The notes: generated by a model not told the origin, from the letters alone. A DNA stretch of 64,000 nt from Streptomyces caniferus (GCF_009811555.1 NZ_BLIN01000005.1:62001-126000); one strand, 5' to 3'; positions 1 to 9,624 are shown, numbered from the stretch's first letter. Program-made: numbers and translations.

Positions 1-1724
1 GGTATCCCCTCCCGGCGGTCGACGAGGAGGCGGGCCAGAGCGCCGAAACCGGGTGTCCGGTAGAGCTCGGCGGCGCGCAGTTGCACGTCCAGCCGGCGGC
101 GCACCTGGGTGATCAGCTCGATCGCCCGGACCGAGTTGCCGCCGACCGCGAAGAAACTCGCGGACTCGTCCTGGGGCGGACTGCCCAGGACCTGTCGCCA
201 TGCCAGCCGCAGCTGTGCGGTCACGTCCGTCGGGTCGGCGTCCTCCTCGGCGTTCGTGCTCGGCCGGTCCTGTGCCTGGTCGAGCAGCGCCGCCTGATCG
301 ACCTTGCCGCGCGACGTCAGCGGGAACTCGTCCAGCACGGTGACCCGCGAGGGCACCATGTAATCGGGCAGCGCGGACGCGACTCCCCGCACGATCACCG
401 CTTCGGGATCGAGTTCCGGCGCGCAGCTCTTGTCGAGCCGGACGAACGCGGCCAGCAGGCGGCTGCCTGCGCCGTCGAACGGCACGACCACCGCGTCGAC
501 GACGAAGTCGAGGGACAGCAGCCGGGAGACGATCTCACCGAGTTCCACCCGGAACCCGCCGTGGACCTTGACCTGTGCGTCGAAGCGGCCGTGCAGGTCG
601 TAGCCGCCGTCGGGCCTTGCGGTGGCCACATCGCCGGTGCGGTAGGACCACTCCCCGTCGAGCAGGCAGAACGCCGAGGACGACGCCGCGTGCCCCAGGT
701 AGCCACGCCCGACCGCGACGCCCTGGACGACCAGTTCGGTCGCGTTCCCCTCTTCACCGAGCGGTTCCAGCCGGAACCGGACATCATCGATCGGCGCACC
801 GATCGCGATGGCGTCGCCGGGCAGCAGGTCCCGATAGCAGACGACGACGGCCGTCTCGGTCGGGCCGTACCCGTTCACCACGCGGGTGCCCCCCGGCGCG
901 ACGTTCGCCCAGGCGGCCACTGCGGCCTGGGTCGGCGCCTCGCCGCCGGCCATCACCAGCCGCAGGTCCGGCGCGGCAGGGCCGGCCGACTCGGCCAGCT
1001 CGGCGCCGAACCTGTTGAACACGCCGGTCGGCAGGCTCAGCACGGTGATGCCGAGCCGTCGGCAGTGATGGAGGAAGTCGTCGGCCCCGCCGTACACGAA
1101 CGACTCGTCCCGGAAGACGAGTTCCGCTCCGACGACCATCGAGGTGCAGATCTGCTCGAGCGCGAGGTCGAAGGCGATCGAGGAGAAGAGCAGCCGGGTG
1201 TCGGCCGAGGTCAGGCCGTACCAGTCGATGGTGCGCCGTACGTGGTTCTCCAGCGCGGCCTGCTCCAGGACAGCGCCCTTGGGCACACCCGTCGACCCCG
1301 AGGTGTAGGCGACGTACGCGGCGGGCGAGGTGCGCCGGACCAGCCGTTCGTCGAGCGGCGGTCCCGGCCGCGGCCCGGGCGCGGGGCCCGACTCCGTGAT
1401 CAGCGCGGCCGGGCGGCAGTCGTCGATGATCAGTTGCTTTCGGGTGTCCGGCAGATCCGGCTCCAGCAGGGTGAAGGCGGCGCCGACCCTGCTGACCGCG
1501 GCCATCGCGACGATGGTGTCGAAGCCGACCGGCAGGTCGATGACCACCACGCTCTCCGCCGCGACGCCGAGCCCGCGCAGCCGCGTGGCCAAAGCGTCGG
1601 CGGCCTCCGCGAGTTCACGGTAGGTCAGCCTGTCGTCGCCACGGGACAGCGCGGTCTTCTGGGGGCGTTCGGTCGCATGCCCGGCGATCGCGTCGTAGAG
1701 CATGGCGCCGGTTTCCGAAGTCAT
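1..1724 (-). CDS. Non-ribosomal peptide synthetase, adenylation-thiolation part (partial)
   Basis: The protein runs off the left edge, so only about 574 N-terminal residues are visible. It opens directly with an adenylation domain and has no condensation domain before it. Core A3 (YTSGSTGVPKGA, near residue 138), A5 (NGYGPTETA), A7 (YRTGD), A8 and A10 (SRGKVD) are intact. A peptidyl-carrier domain follows with the phosphopantetheine motif GGNS, Ser near residue 531. The start of the substrate code reads D-L-E (after FDLALEQ), which I cannot assign to an amino acid. The ATG shares its A with the TGA of the upstream MFS gene (TGATG), so the two are translationally coupled. This is probably a starter module or a free-standing A-T enzyme that activates an amino acid. 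Confidence 0.93.
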   Translation of the reverse strand, partial: MTSETGAMLYDAIAGHATERPQKTALSRGDDRLTYRELAEAADALATRLRGLGVAAESVVVIDLPVGFDTIVAMAAVSRVGAAFTLLEPDLPDTRKQLIIDDCRPAALITESGPAPGPRPGPPLDERLVRRTSPAAYVAYTSGSTGVPKGAVLEQAALENHVRRTIDWYGLTSADTRLLFSSIAFDLALEQICTSMVVGAELVFRDESFVYGGADDFLHHCRRLGITVLSLPTGVFNRFGAELAESAGPAAPDLRLVMAGGEAPTQAAVAAWANVAPGGTRVVNGYGPTETAVVVCYRDLLPGDAIAIGAPIDDVRFRLEPLGEEGNATELVVQGVAVGRGYLGHAASSSAFCLLDGEWSYRTGDVATARPDGGYDLHGRFDAQVKVHGGFRVELGEIVSRLLSLDFVVDAVVVPFDGAGSRLLAAFVRLDKSCAPELDPEAVIVRGVASALPDYMVPSRVTVLDEFPLTSRGKVDQAALLDQAQDRPSTNAEEDADPTDVTAQLRLAWRQVLGSPPQDESASFFAVGGNSVRAIELITQVRRRLDVQLRAAELYRTPGFGALARLLVDRREGI

Positions 1725-3250
1725 CAGGCGTTCACCTTTCGTGAACTGGGGGTGGCGGAGGCACTCGGGGTGGTGGCGGGCAGGATCACCAGGACGGTGA
1801 TCGTGGCGACGGCCGCCACCACCGCGCCGGTGATCCAGGCGGCGAGCAGGCCGGAGCTCACTCCGTCGGCGAAATGCGCCATGGCCCGGCGGGAGCCATG
1901 GGCGAGCAGGTCATAGCCCTCGGTGACCGATCGGGCCGCAGTCGGCAGACCGGGCACCGAGTCGATCCGCGCCCCGTAGCCCGCCGAGAACACCAGGCCC
2001 ATCACGGCAACGCCGCCGGCGCCGCAGATCTGCTGGAACATGGCGTTCACGGAGGACCCGACGCCGGCGTCGTCCGCTCGCAGACTGGAGACGATCAGTG
2101 TCAGGGCGGGGCCGACGGACAGCCCCATGCCGAGTCCGCAGCACAGCAGTCCCGCGGCCAGCAACGGGTACCGCAGATCCGCGGCCGCCATCGCGCAGAG
2201 TGCGCAGCCGACGGCGCCGAGGCCGAGCCCGATCGCCACGGCGACCCTGGCCCCGGTCCGCGCGGTGATCGCGGCGCAGGACAGGGAGGCGACGGTCAGC
2301 CCCACCGCGAGTGGCAGCAGACCGGCACCGGCCTGGAAGGGGCTCCAGCCCAAGCCGTACTGGGTGAACTGACCGGCCAGGAACACCGTGCCGAACAGGG
2401 CGAAGAACAGACCCGACATGGCCACGACGGCTCCGGTGAACGCCCGCACCCGAAAGTAGCCGAGGTCGAACAGCGGCCGGTCGGTGCGCCGTTCATGGAC
2501 GGTGTACCCGATCAGCGCGAGCAGGCCGACGGCGCCCAGGCCGAGCCGCAGCCAGGCGGGGAGCCGGTCGTCGACGGCGAAGATGATCGCCGAGGCGAAC
2601 ACCGCGACACCGGTCAGCAGCAACACCGCTCCGGCGAGGTCCGGGCGCGCCCTGGTGGGCGCGGGGTCTCTGCGCTCGATGAGGGTGGCGGCGCCGATCA
2701 GGGCGATCACTCCGACCGGCACGTTGATCAGGAAGATCGATCCGTACCAGAACCGGGTCAGCAGCAGGCCGCCCAGCACCGGGCCGATGGCCACGCCGAG
2801 GCCCACGACGGCCGGCCACAGCGCCAGCACCCGCCGCCTGCCGCTGTCGGTCAGTTCCGTGGCGAACAGGCCGAAGATGCTCGGCACGATGAACGCCGCT
2901 CCGATGCCCATGCCGGCGCGGGACAGCACCAAGGCGGGCACCGAGGGTGCGAAGGCTCCCAGCAGCGAGGCGGCCGTGAACAGGCTGACGCCCACGGCGT
3001 AGGAACGGCGCGCCCCCATACGGTCGACGGCACTGCCCGCGATGATCAACGATGAGGCGAAGACCAGCATGTACGCGTCGATGGCGAACTGTACGGCCGG
3101 CGTGCTCGCCCCCAGTGACGCCGATATTCGGGGGACCGCGGTATTGATGATGGAATTGTCCGCGGACACCATGAACAGGCTCAGGTACGCGGTGGCCACG
3201 ACACCGCGGGTGCGCGACGTCATCTTCGGCCGACTTGCTGCCAGCGACAT
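1724..3250 (-). CDS. MFS transporter, DHA2 (EmrB/QacA) drug-export family
   Basis: About 508 residues with some 14 hydrophobic segments. The motif MVSADNSIINTAVPRI in the first transmembrane helix is typical of 14-TMS DHA2 proton antiporters, and the intracellular loop DRMGARRSY is the family motif A. It probably exports the peptide made by the coupled NRPS. I chose the ATG at 3250 because GAGAAG and GAG sequences lie just upstream and the more distal extension is low-complexity and non-homologous in appearance. An ATG at 3223 is an alternative. The stop overlaps the NRPS start by one base. Likely a self-resistance or product-export pump of this biosynthetic locus; the substrate is not readable from sequence. 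Confidence 0.9.
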   Translation of the reverse strand: MSLAASRPKMTSRTRGVVATAYLSLFMVSADNSIINTAVPRISASLGASTPAVQFAIDAYMLVFASSLIIAGSAVDRMGARRSYAVGVSLFTAASLLGAFAPSVPALVLSRAGMGIGAAFIVPSIFGLFATELTDSGRRRVLALWPAVVGLGVAIGPVLGGLLLTRFWYGSIFLINVPVGVIALIGAATLIERRDPAPTRARPDLAGAVLLLTGVAVFASAIIFAVDDRLPAWLRLGLGAVGLLALIGYTVHERRTDRPLFDLGYFRVRAFTGAVVAMSGLFFALFGTVFLAGQFTQYGLGWSPFQAGAGLLPLAVGLTVASLSCAAITARTGARVAVAIGLGLGAVGCALCAMAAADLRYPLLAAGLLCCGLGMGLSVGPALTLIVSSLRADDAGVGSSVNAMFQQICGAGGVAVMGLVFSAGYGARIDSVPGLPTAARSVTEGYDLLAHGSRRAMAHFADGVSSGLLAAWITGAVVAAVATITVLVILPATTPSASATPSSRKVNA

Positions 3251-3773
3251 TCGGTTCTCGATCTTCTCTCGGGTTGTGGCTGACCGTCGATCAGGAATGC
3301 GGCGCCGTCCACGAAATGGTGCGGATACCGGGCAGCCGACTCGAAAATTGTCGTTGTGCCGTGCCACGGCAGGAAAGAAATGTGCGGGACGGCTTTCCGG
3401 GTGATGACCTTCTGCGCCCCCAGCGCGCAAGCCATTTTGAGCCTGCGAGCCTCAGACGCTAGCAGTCTGCCGCGAGGAAGATCAATCGTAGGTGGCTCGG
3501 ATCACAGGCTGCTCGCACTCGATCGCTGACGGTGCATCCGGCCCGTCGGCCGAACGCATCAACTACCAACCCGGGCATGGCCGAAAACCATCATGGAGTT
3601 CTTCCTCCTGGCGCCCGCTCGCCTCGAACGGCGCCCGAGGATTGACGGAAGCCGCGGCAGGCATTTCACGGTTCACCGATGCTGTCGTGCCCCGCCCTAC
3701 GAGAGGGCGGGGGCGCGACCGCAGATACGGGGATTCCCCCGATCGTCATCCGGGCAGTTCGTCAAGCAGCCGG
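3251..3773. other. Intergenic, upstream of the MFS-NRPS operon
   Basis: No gene is supported here. The stretch should hold the promoter of the MFS-NRPS pair and the 3' region of the oxygenase gene. A weak inverted repeat (CAGAC, seven bases, GTCTG) sits at 3453-3469 and could be an operator. I see no clear -35/-10 pair. Confidence 0.5.
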
Positions 3774-4805
3774 TCAGCCGTTGATCAGGTGGTCGGTGCC
3801 GGGCACCAGGTGCTCCTGGTGCGGCGTCATGTCGTCCACGTTCACCGTCTTGATGATCCAACGGCTCTGCAGCGCCTCGGGATCGCCGACGTTGACGACC
3901 TCCTTGGCGTGGATCGTGTGGTTGTTGTACGTGATCACAAAGTCGCCGGGCTCGATGAAGACCCGCTGCTTGAGGGCGTGCAGGGTTGCGGCGACCTTGG
4001 GGACGATGGCCTTGGCGGCGTCGGTGACCCCCACCGTCCGGTTCTCGAAGAACCGCAGGTCTTCCGGGCCCCGGCCGCCGATGATCGGATGCATGTCCGC
4101 CTCGCCGAGCTGCACCCTTCCGCCGCCCATGGTGCTCAGGTCGTCAAAGGGGGTGTAGAACTCGGGAGAGCGCAGCAGCGTCAGCTCCTCCTCGGTGAAG
4201 GAAGCGATGACGTCGATGTTCCGGACGAAGGAGGTGTAGACCTCGTTCACCGGGTTGCTGCGCATCCCCACCATGTACACCTGGTCGGGCCGTACGAAGT
4301 GATTGGCCAGGTCCTTGTGGAAATGGATCTGCTTGAGCGCCTTTTGCGACTGGCTCTCCTGCAGGCGTCGCTGCGGGTAGATGTCCTGGAAGACATCGCC
4401 GTCGTTGACGTTGACGTAACCGATCGCCGGCGTGTTCGCGAGCAGGGCGAACAGCGCGAGGAACCCCTCGGCTATGAACGTCTTCTTCAGCTCGTACTTG
4501 GAGCGCACCGGCTGATCGAAGTCGAACACGGGGACGTCGTGGTCGTAAGGGACGTTCTTCAGGACCACTACCGGCTCGGCGGTACGGTCCCGGGTTGCCA
4601 GCGAGTCGACATAGGCACGGAATCGCTCCGGTACCGCCCCGGAGGCGATGAGTTGGCCCACCTGGAAACGATGGGCATCGTAGAGGCGATAGGGATTCGC
4701 GGTGATGCTGTCGAGCGAAGACTCCAGGGCTTCGCGCTCCGCATCCGTGAACACGAACTCCGGACTGATGGTCCAGTTGGTCCCGATGGCAGCTTCAACG
4801 GTCAT
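3774..4805 (-). CDS. Clavaminate-synthase-like Fe(II)/2-oxoglutarate oxygenase
   Basis: A 343-residue protein of the TauD/TfdA-clavaminate synthase superfamily. The facial triad is visible: H163-x-D165 in FHKDLANHF, with the distal histidine in NNHTIHAKE near residue 305. An SRWIIK segment supplies the arginine that usually binds 2-oxoglutarate. The FHKD...H..RPD pattern is closest in style to free or carrier-bound amino acid hydroxylases (VioC/AsnO group). Such enzymes often make beta-hydroxy residues for NRPS products, which fits the neighbouring NRPS; this role is inferred. The ATG at 4805 is set by AAGGAG five bases upstream. A GTG two codons earlier overlaps that ribosome site and is unlikely to be used. 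Confidence 0.85.
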   Translation of the reverse strand: MTVEAAIGTNWTISPEFVFTDAEREALESSLDSITANPYRLYDAHRFQVGQLIASGAVPERFRAYVDSLATRDRTAEPVVVLKNVPYDHDVPVFDFDQPVRSKYELKKTFIAEGFLALFALLANTPAIGYVNVNDGDVFQDIYPQRRLQESQSQKALKQIHFHKDLANHFVRPDQVYMVGMRSNPVNEVYTSFVRNIDVIASFTEEELTLLRSPEFYTPFDDLSTMGGGRVQLGEADMHPIIGGRGPEDLRFFENRTVGVTDAAKAIVPKVAATLHALKQRVFIEPGDFVITYNNHTIHAKEVVNVGDPEALQSRWIIKTVNVDDMTPHQEHLVPGTDHLING

Positions 4806-5158
4806 GTGCACTCCTTGTGAATTCCCTCGCCGATAGCGGAGGTGGCTATCTCATTCGATGCATAGCCGGATCTTGAGTTCCGCTACAAGAGGGCAGTGAA
4901 CTCTCCCCTTTCCGCCCTGTCCATGTATTTGAGGCAGAGTCAAAACCTTCACTCAGGTGAACATTTCCCGCTCGATTGCTTGCCTGGAGCGACAGTTGAC
5001 GCCCCGACGCCGACGGGACCCCCATGGTTCCGTCCATGACTGTTTCTTTGAATTGGGAGCAGATTCGAGCCCTCGGGCACGGGGCGGACCAAGGGAAGGG
5101 CCGGGGCGAACTCGCCGGATACGGGCCGGGAAGAAGGAACTCCCCGAGCCTTTTCAGC
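4806..5158. other. Intergenic, promoter region of the oxygenase gene
   Basis: No gene supported. The only notable site is the AAGGAG ribosome-binding site of the oxygenase gene at its right-hand boundary. The rest is less GC-biased than the coding DNA around it and should carry the oxygenase promoter, but no convincing -35/-10 pair was found. Confidence 0.45.
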
Positions 5159-6100
5159 TCACCAGAACATCTGAGGTGGAATATTCGGCTCCGCGGTGAT
5201 GTGCGCAATGATGAGTGCCGAACCGACGGGAGTCAGGACGTGTTTGACCGCTTTGCCGAAGCGATGTGTGGCAACCAGGCCGCCGTTGCGCAGAGCGGTC
5301 ACGTGCACGGAAGCGGTACCCGCGCTGACGCCGAGGCGGTCCGCCAGTTCGGTGGTCCCGCAGCCGGTGCCTATGTTGAGGAGTGCGGCAGCGCGACCGC
5401 GGCCGAGCAGCGCGCCGAGCCGGGGAGCGGCGACCGCCTCGCTTTCGTCCCGGAGCCGGCGATGTCCGGATGCCGGGTACGTGATCACTGAGCCTAATTC
5501 GCTCGTCAGAAGCACACTCGTCCGCTGAAAGACCGAGGGCACCAGGATCAGCCCCCGCTCGGCACCTGCCGGCTCACCTCGAACCTCGCGCAGGGTGAGG
5601 CCGGGCACGTTGCCCACGACCTGCCGGACGCCGCACGCGGCCAGGTTGTGGGCACGTAGCGCGATGTCGGACTCCAGCGCGGTTCTGATCCGTGACCAGT
5701 CACTGACGAGGCACTCCTGGAAGAACGCACGGACCGGTTCCTCCAGCGGCCCGAGGGCCGAGAAGTCGACCTCCTGACGGCTTGTCGATGCACCTTGCTG
5801 GCAGAGCAACTGCCCTGCCACCAAACGGATCCAGTGCTGGACGACGTCCTGGGGGAAGTGGAGTGCGTGTCGGTGTCCGGTCTTCAGGATGCGTCGGCGC
5901 CAGCCATGCAGGGCCGGGTACTGTCCGCACAAGGCTTCGCCCGCCGCGAGCACCTCCAAGAGCGGCGAGACCAGGAAGCGACAGCCGGACAATTCTCTCG
6001 CTGAAACGCTCAGTATCACCGGGCCGTTGTGCTCTGATCGTGCCGGCACCTGCGGGGCTCGCTGACTGGCCGGCGGGGGCTGAATAGCAGTAGTAGGCAT
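5159..6100 (-). CDS. ArsR-type winged-helix transcriptional regulator
   Basis: A 313-residue protein. The first two thirds resemble the long N-terminal region common to Streptomyces ArsR-like regulators (LSVSARELSGCRFLVSPLLE). The C-terminal ~80 residues form a winged helix with a recognisable helix-turn-helix (TTELADRLGVSAGTASVHVTALRNGG). No CxC metal site is seen, so metal sensing is unlikely. It sits between the oxygenase and ilvBN, all on one strand, and may regulate the NRPS locus. The ATG at 6100 has GGAGG about 12 bases upstream, which is long. Starts nearer residue 27, where the conserved part begins, are possible. Confidence 0.8.
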   Translation of the reverse strand: MPTTAIQPPPASQRAPQVPARSEHNGPVILSVSARELSGCRFLVSPLLEVLAAGEALCGQYPALHGWRRRILKTGHRHALHFPQDVVQHWIRLVAGQLLCQQGASTSRQEVDFSALGPLEEPVRAFFQECLVSDWSRIRTALESDIALRAHNLAACGVRQVVGNVPGLTLREVRGEPAGAERGLILVPSVFQRTSVLLTSELGSVITYPASGHRRLRDESEAVAAPRLGALLGRGRAAALLNIGTGCGTTELADRLGVSAGTASVHVTALRNGGLVATHRFGKAVKHVLTPVGSALIIAHITAEPNIPPQMFW

Positions 6101-6439
6101 CGGGTGTGGTTCTCCTCCACTCGACCTTCACGACCGTCGGCGGTCTCCGCAGGAGGCCGGCGGTCACGGAGCCGTTTCCCACGGCGTCGGTACAGAGGAT
6201 TCCCTCAACCCGCGTCATCGGGCCCTCCGGCGCGGTGGGTTGGATACCGCAGGGCGCGGGCGGGTCGGCCCGGACCCGGCATGTCTCAGCCGTGCCCGGG
6301 CGGCGGGCCGAGTCGGGGTGGCCGGAGGCCGGCCGAGCCACGCGACATCGACGGGGGTGCGGGCGACCGACGTCAATCGACCGGCGCATCTCCCGATTCG
6401 AGGTTCCGGGCTTTCGTCGGCCGGCCCCTCACGGCTTGC
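6101..6439. other. Intergenic between ilvN and the ArsR-like gene
   Basis: No gene supported. The region should contain the ArsR-like gene's promoter and the end of the ilvBN transcript. GC-rich partial dyads are present but none forms a clean terminator. Reading past the ilvN stop in all frames gives no sequence like the missing IlvN C-terminal domain. Confidence 0.45.
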
Positions 6440-6679
6440 TCACACGCTCTGCTCCTGGATGGATATGACGCTCACCAGCTTGTTGAGCTGCTGGACGACC
6501 TGCTCCAGTGGGCGCTCCTCGACATCGACGACGATCGTCATCTGGGAGGTATCGGGTTCATCGGCCGGACCCACCGACAGCGATTCGATGTTGAATCCCC
6601 GACGGGAGAAGAGTCCGGCGATCCGGGTGAGGGCACCGGCCTTGTTCTCGACGCGGACGGAGAGTGTGTGCTTCGACAT
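6440..6679 (-). CDS. ilvN: Acetolactate synthase regulatory subunit, short ACT-only form
   Basis: A 79-residue protein that is a single ACT domain (start MSKHTLSVRVENKAGALTRI, then LFSRRGFNIESL). The ACT domain binds valine and confers feedback control on the catalytic subunit. Actinobacterial housekeeping IlvN is about 170 residues with a second C-terminal domain; here the frame ends right after the ACT domain. The length is closer to E. coli IlvM/IlvN. It follows ilvB by seven bases, so the two are co-translated, with GAGGAG upstream of the ATG. Whether this is a natural short form or an old truncation cannot be told from sequence. Confidence 0.88.
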   Translation of the reverse strand: MSKHTLSVRVENKAGALTRIAGLFSRRGFNIESLSVGPADEPDTSQMTIVVDVEERPLEQVVQQLNKLVSVISIQEQSV

Positions 6680-6686
6680 GGGTTCT

Positions 6687-8504
6687 CTACTCCTCGTCGT
6701 CACCGAAGTCGGGACGGACATCGCGGGCGGCCATGATCTCGTCGTTGGAGGTGCCGGCGGCGACCATGGGCCAGACCATGGCGTCCTCGTGGACGATGAA
6801 GTCGATGACGACAGGCGCGTCGTTGAGAGACATCGCCTTCTCGATCGTGGCGTCGAGCTGGTCGGGCGACTCGCAGCGCAGCCCGTAGCAGCCCATGGCC
6901 TCGGCGAGCTTGAGGAAGTCCGGGATGCGGGTGCCGCCGCCGGCCCCGCCCTCGGCCTTCTCACCGGCGTGCAGGACGGTGTTGGAGTACCGCTGCCCGT
7001 AGAACAGGCTCTGCCACTGGCGGACCATGCCCAGCACGCCGTTGTTGATGATGGCGACCTTGATCGGGATGTTGTTCAGCGCGCAGGTGACCAGTTCCTG
7101 GTTGGTCATCTGGAAGCAGCCGTCGCCGTCGATCGCCCAGACCGTGGCCTCCGGCATGCCCGCCTTGGCGCCCATCGCGGCCGGGACGGCGTAGCCCATC
7201 GTGCCCGCGCCGCCGGAGTTGAGCCAGCTGTAGGGCCTCTCGTAGGCGATGAACTGCGAGGCCCACATCTGGTGTTGGCCGACGCCGGCCGAGAAGATCG
7301 TGTTCTCGCCGGTCAGTTGGCCGATGCGCTGGATGACCTGCTGGGGCGAGAGCCCGCCCTCGGGGGCCGGCTCGTAGCCCAGCGGGTAGGTCGTGCGCCA
7401 GCCCTCGAGCTGCTCCCACCAGGCCGCGTAGTCACAGGCGGCCTCCGTGCTCTCGCGTTCGTCCCGGACGGCGCCGATGAGATCGGTCAGCACCTCACGG
7501 GCGTCTCCGACGATCGGCACGTCCGCGACCCGGTTCTTGCCGATCTCGGCGGGATCGATGTCGGCGTGCACGACCGTGGCGTTCGGCGCGAAGCTGTCCA
7601 GCTTGCCGGTGACCCGGTCGTCGAACCGTGCCCCCAGGGCGACGATCAGATCGGCCCGCTGGAGCGCCGTCACCGCCGCGACCGTCCCGTGCATACCGGG
7701 CATGCCCAGGTGCTGCGGGTGGCTGTCGGGGAAGGCTCCGATGCCCATGAGGGTGGTGGTGACGGGAGCCCCGGTGAGTTCCGCCAGGGCTTTCAGCTCG
7801 TCGGTGGCCCGTGCCTTGAGCACACCGCCGCCGACGTAGAGCACCGGGCGTTTGGCTTCGGCGATCAGCCGGGCAGCTCGCTGGATCTGCTTGCCGCTCG
7901 GCTTGGTGACGGGAGAGTAGCCGGGGAGCCGGTGTTCCGCCGGCCAGCGGAAGACGGTGTCCTTCTGCAGTGCGTCCTTGGTGATGTCGACCAGGACCGG
8001 CCCGGGCCGCCCGGTGGAGGCGAGGTGAAAGGCCTCGGAGATCGCGCGGGGGATGTCGTCCGGGTCGGTGACCAGGAAGCTGTGCTTGGTTATCGGCATC
8101 GTGATGCCGCAGATATCGGCTTCCTGAAAGGCATCCGTACCGATCGACGAACTCACCACCTGTCCGGTGATCGCCACCAGAGGAACCGAGTCCATATAGG
8201 CGTCGGCGATGGGGGTGACCAGGTTGGTGGCTCCCGGACCGCTTGTCGCCATGCAGACGCCGACCTTGCCGGTCGACTGCGCGTAGCCGGTCGCCGCGTG
8301 GCCCGCCCCCTGCTCGTGCCGCACCAGAATGTGCCGCACCTGCGTCGAATCCATGAGGGCGTCGTACGCCGGGGTGATCGCTCCGCCCGGGATGCCGAAC
8401 GCCGTATCGACGCCCACGGCTTCAAGGGAACGGACGAGGGACTGGGCGCCCGTCATGGGCTCCGAGGAGGGCGGGGGGACGGGTATTTCTGCGAGCTGAG
8501 TCAT
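6687..8504 (-). CDS. ilvB: Acetolactate (acetohydroxyacid) synthase large subunit
   Basis: A 605-residue thiamine-diphosphate enzyme that condenses two pyruvates, or pyruvate and 2-oxobutyrate, as the first common step of valine, leucine and isoleucine synthesis. The catalytic glutamate is in [14 protein letters not shown] (E64). The ThDP/Mg motif [12 protein letters not shown]...NN and the FAD-region AHAS signatures ([15 protein letters not shown]) are intact. It pairs with the short ilvN, but no ilvC follows, so this is likely a second copy outside the core ilvBNC operon. It may supply branched-chain precursors to the NRPS or act as a resistant duplicate. ATG at 8504 follows a TTG in frame. 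Confidence 0.95.
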   Translation of the reverse strand: MTQLAEIPVPPPSSEPMTGAQSLVRSLEAVGVDTAFGIPGGAITPAYDALMDSTQVRHILVRHEQGAGHAATGYAQSTGKVGVCMATSGPGATNLVTPIADAYMDSVPLVAITGQVVSSSIGTDAFQEADICGITMPITKHSFLVTDPDDIPRAISEAFHLASTGRPGPVLVDITKDALQKDTVFRWPAEHRLPGYSPVTKPSGKQIQRAARLIAEAKRPVLYVGGGVLKARATDELKALAELTGAPVTTTLMGIGAFPDSHPQHLGMPGMHGTVAAVTALQRADLIVALGARFDDRVTGKLDSFAPNATVVHADIDPAEIGKNRVADVPIVGDAREVLTDLIGAVRDERESTEAACDYAAWWEQLEGWRTTYPLGYEPAPEGGLSPQQVIQRIGQLTGENTIFSAGVGQHQMWASQFIAYERPYSWLNSGGAGTMGYAVPAAMGAKAGMPEATVWAIDGDGCFQMTNQELVTCALNNIPIKVAIINNGVLGMVRQWQSLFYGQRYSNTVLHAGEKAEGGAGGGTRIPDFLKLAEAMGCYGLRCESPDQLDATIEKAMSLNDAPVVIDFIVHEDAMVWPMVAAGTSNDEIMAARDVRPDFGDDEE

Positions 8505-8651
8505 CAATTCTGGCTATCTCTTCGTGGTGTCGCTTCAGGAAGGGCCCCGTGCGGGTGCCGCAGCGGAGAGGGGTCCAGCACGTACGACGCCGTACGGTGG
8601 ACTGCCCGCCCCTTCGTTCAGCAGGTCAGGGACTTGCTGACGGTCAGGCAT

Positions 8652-8671
8652 CACGACAGCCGAGTGTCGTG
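8652..8671 (-). repeat. Hairpin in ilvB leader
   Basis: CACGACA and TGTCGTG form a perfect 7-bp stem with a 6-base loop, about 150 bases before the ilvB start. It could take part in attenuation or act as an operator. Confidence 0.45.
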
Positions 8672-8897
8672 CAACAGACGTCACTTGAGCAGTCGTCAAG
8701 CATTCACGGGGTGAGTGGGGTGAGGCTGAACAACGGACACCCTGGCGCCATGAATTGTTCATGTGAAGCGGCGGGATATGCCAGAACAGAAAGCCGGAAG
8801 GGGGCGCATGGTCTGCGCTCACGCTCCAGGCACGCGGAATGCGAAGGGCCGGGCCCCTCGGTTTGCGTGACGCGTATCCGCTGGTGAGCGGGCCCTG

Positions 8898-8926
8898 ATC
8901 ATAAGCACAGATGATCTACGGAGCAA
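8898..8926 (-). promoter_or_regulatory. Predicted ilvB promoter
   Basis: On the minus strand, TTGCTC (8926-8921) and TATGAT (8903-8898) are separated by exactly 17 bases. This is a good match to the vegetative promoter consensus. Transcription would begin near 8891, giving a leader of about 385 bases. Confidence 0.65.
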
Positions 8927-9165
8927 AGGAGCGCTCTCAGATGCTGAGAAGGCGGCCCTCTTGCGGGCGGAGTTCGGTCGCTGCCTTTCATCTCCGCGTC
9001 TGCGTCATGTGATTGACACGTCGTCACAGGGTGCACACGGAAGCCGCCCGAGCCCCGGGACGGGAACGTGAACTGCTCGTCAGCGCTTCGAAGGCCGGGC
9101 GCAGTCGCCAGGCCCGGGCCGGCGAGGGGGCAGGGCGCGCCGCATCGTTCCGGCCGGGTCCCCGG

Positions 9166-9624
9166 TCAGGAGAGGGTCTTGATTTCCTTCATGGTCAGAT
9201 GGGATTCGAGGCGGAGGACACAGGGCAGGCCGCTGAGCTTGCCGGTGAGGAAGGCTTCGTAGGCGGCGTGGTCGGCGACGGCGACGCGGATGAAGTAGTC
9301 GGGCCGGCCGAACATGCGGCGGAACTCGATGACTTCCTCGTAGGACGCCACGGTCTCCTCGAACTCCTCGAAGGTCTTGCGATCGGTGGCGCTGACCTCG
9401 ACATCGATGAGGACCTCCAGCCCGCGGCCGAGAGCGGTGGGGTCGATGACGGCCCGGTACCCGGTGATGATCCCGGCCTCTTCCAGCCTCTTGACCCGGC
9501 GCAGGCACGGCGGGGGTGTCAGGCCCACCCGTTTGGCGAGTTCGACGTTGGTGAGGCGACCGTCCTGTCGCAGGTGAAACAAAATTTCACGATCGATCTC
9601 GTCCGAATACATTTCATTGCTCAT
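9166..9624 (-). CDS. Lrp/AsnC family transcriptional regulator
   Basis: A 152-residue protein with the N-terminal HTH of the Lrp family (DEIDREILFHLRQDGRLTNVE, continuing to LAKRVGLTPPPCLRRVKRLE) and a C-terminal RAM/AsnC ligand domain (GRPDYFIRVAVADHAAYEAF). Members sense amino acids, usually leucine, valine, isoleucine or methionine. It is divergent from azlCD with 63 bases between the starts. That is the arrangement of Corynebacterium lrp-brnFE, where Lrp turns on branched-chain amino acid export, so I infer the same here. The ATG at 9624 has only a weak ribosome site. Confidence 0.93.
   Translation of the reverse strand: MSNEMYSDEIDREILFHLRQDGRLTNVELAKRVGLTPPPCLRRVKRLEEAGIITGYRAVIDPTALGRGLEVLIDVEVSATDRKTFEEFEETVASYEEVIEFRRMFGRPDYFIRVAVADHAAYEAFLTGKLSGLPCVLRLESHLTMKEIKTLS

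Larger units (their letters stand above)
8505..9165. other. Long ilvB leader and intergenic region
   Basis: No protein gene is supported. It carries a good ilvB promoter on the minus strand (8898-8926), leaving a leader of nearly 400 bases. A perfect 7-bp hairpin sits at 8652-8671. The leader length suggests attenuation, but no convincing branched-chain-rich leader peptide with a ribosome site was found. Confidence 0.6.

Noticed and set aside
81-1916. Plus-strand frame opposite the NRPS
   Set aside because: The minus strand encodes complete adenylation core motifs. The plus frame is an Arg/Gly/Pro-rich shadow.
6240-8714. 824-codon plus-strand frame opposite ilvBN
   Set aside because: The minus strand is unmistakably IlvB and IlvN. 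The opposite frame has no domain and spans two genes and an intergenic region.
8535-8822. Leader peptides in the ilvB leader
   Set aside because: Several short frames exist (one of 15 residues with three leucines), but none has a ribosome site or a run of Leu/Val/Ile codons next to paired hairpins.
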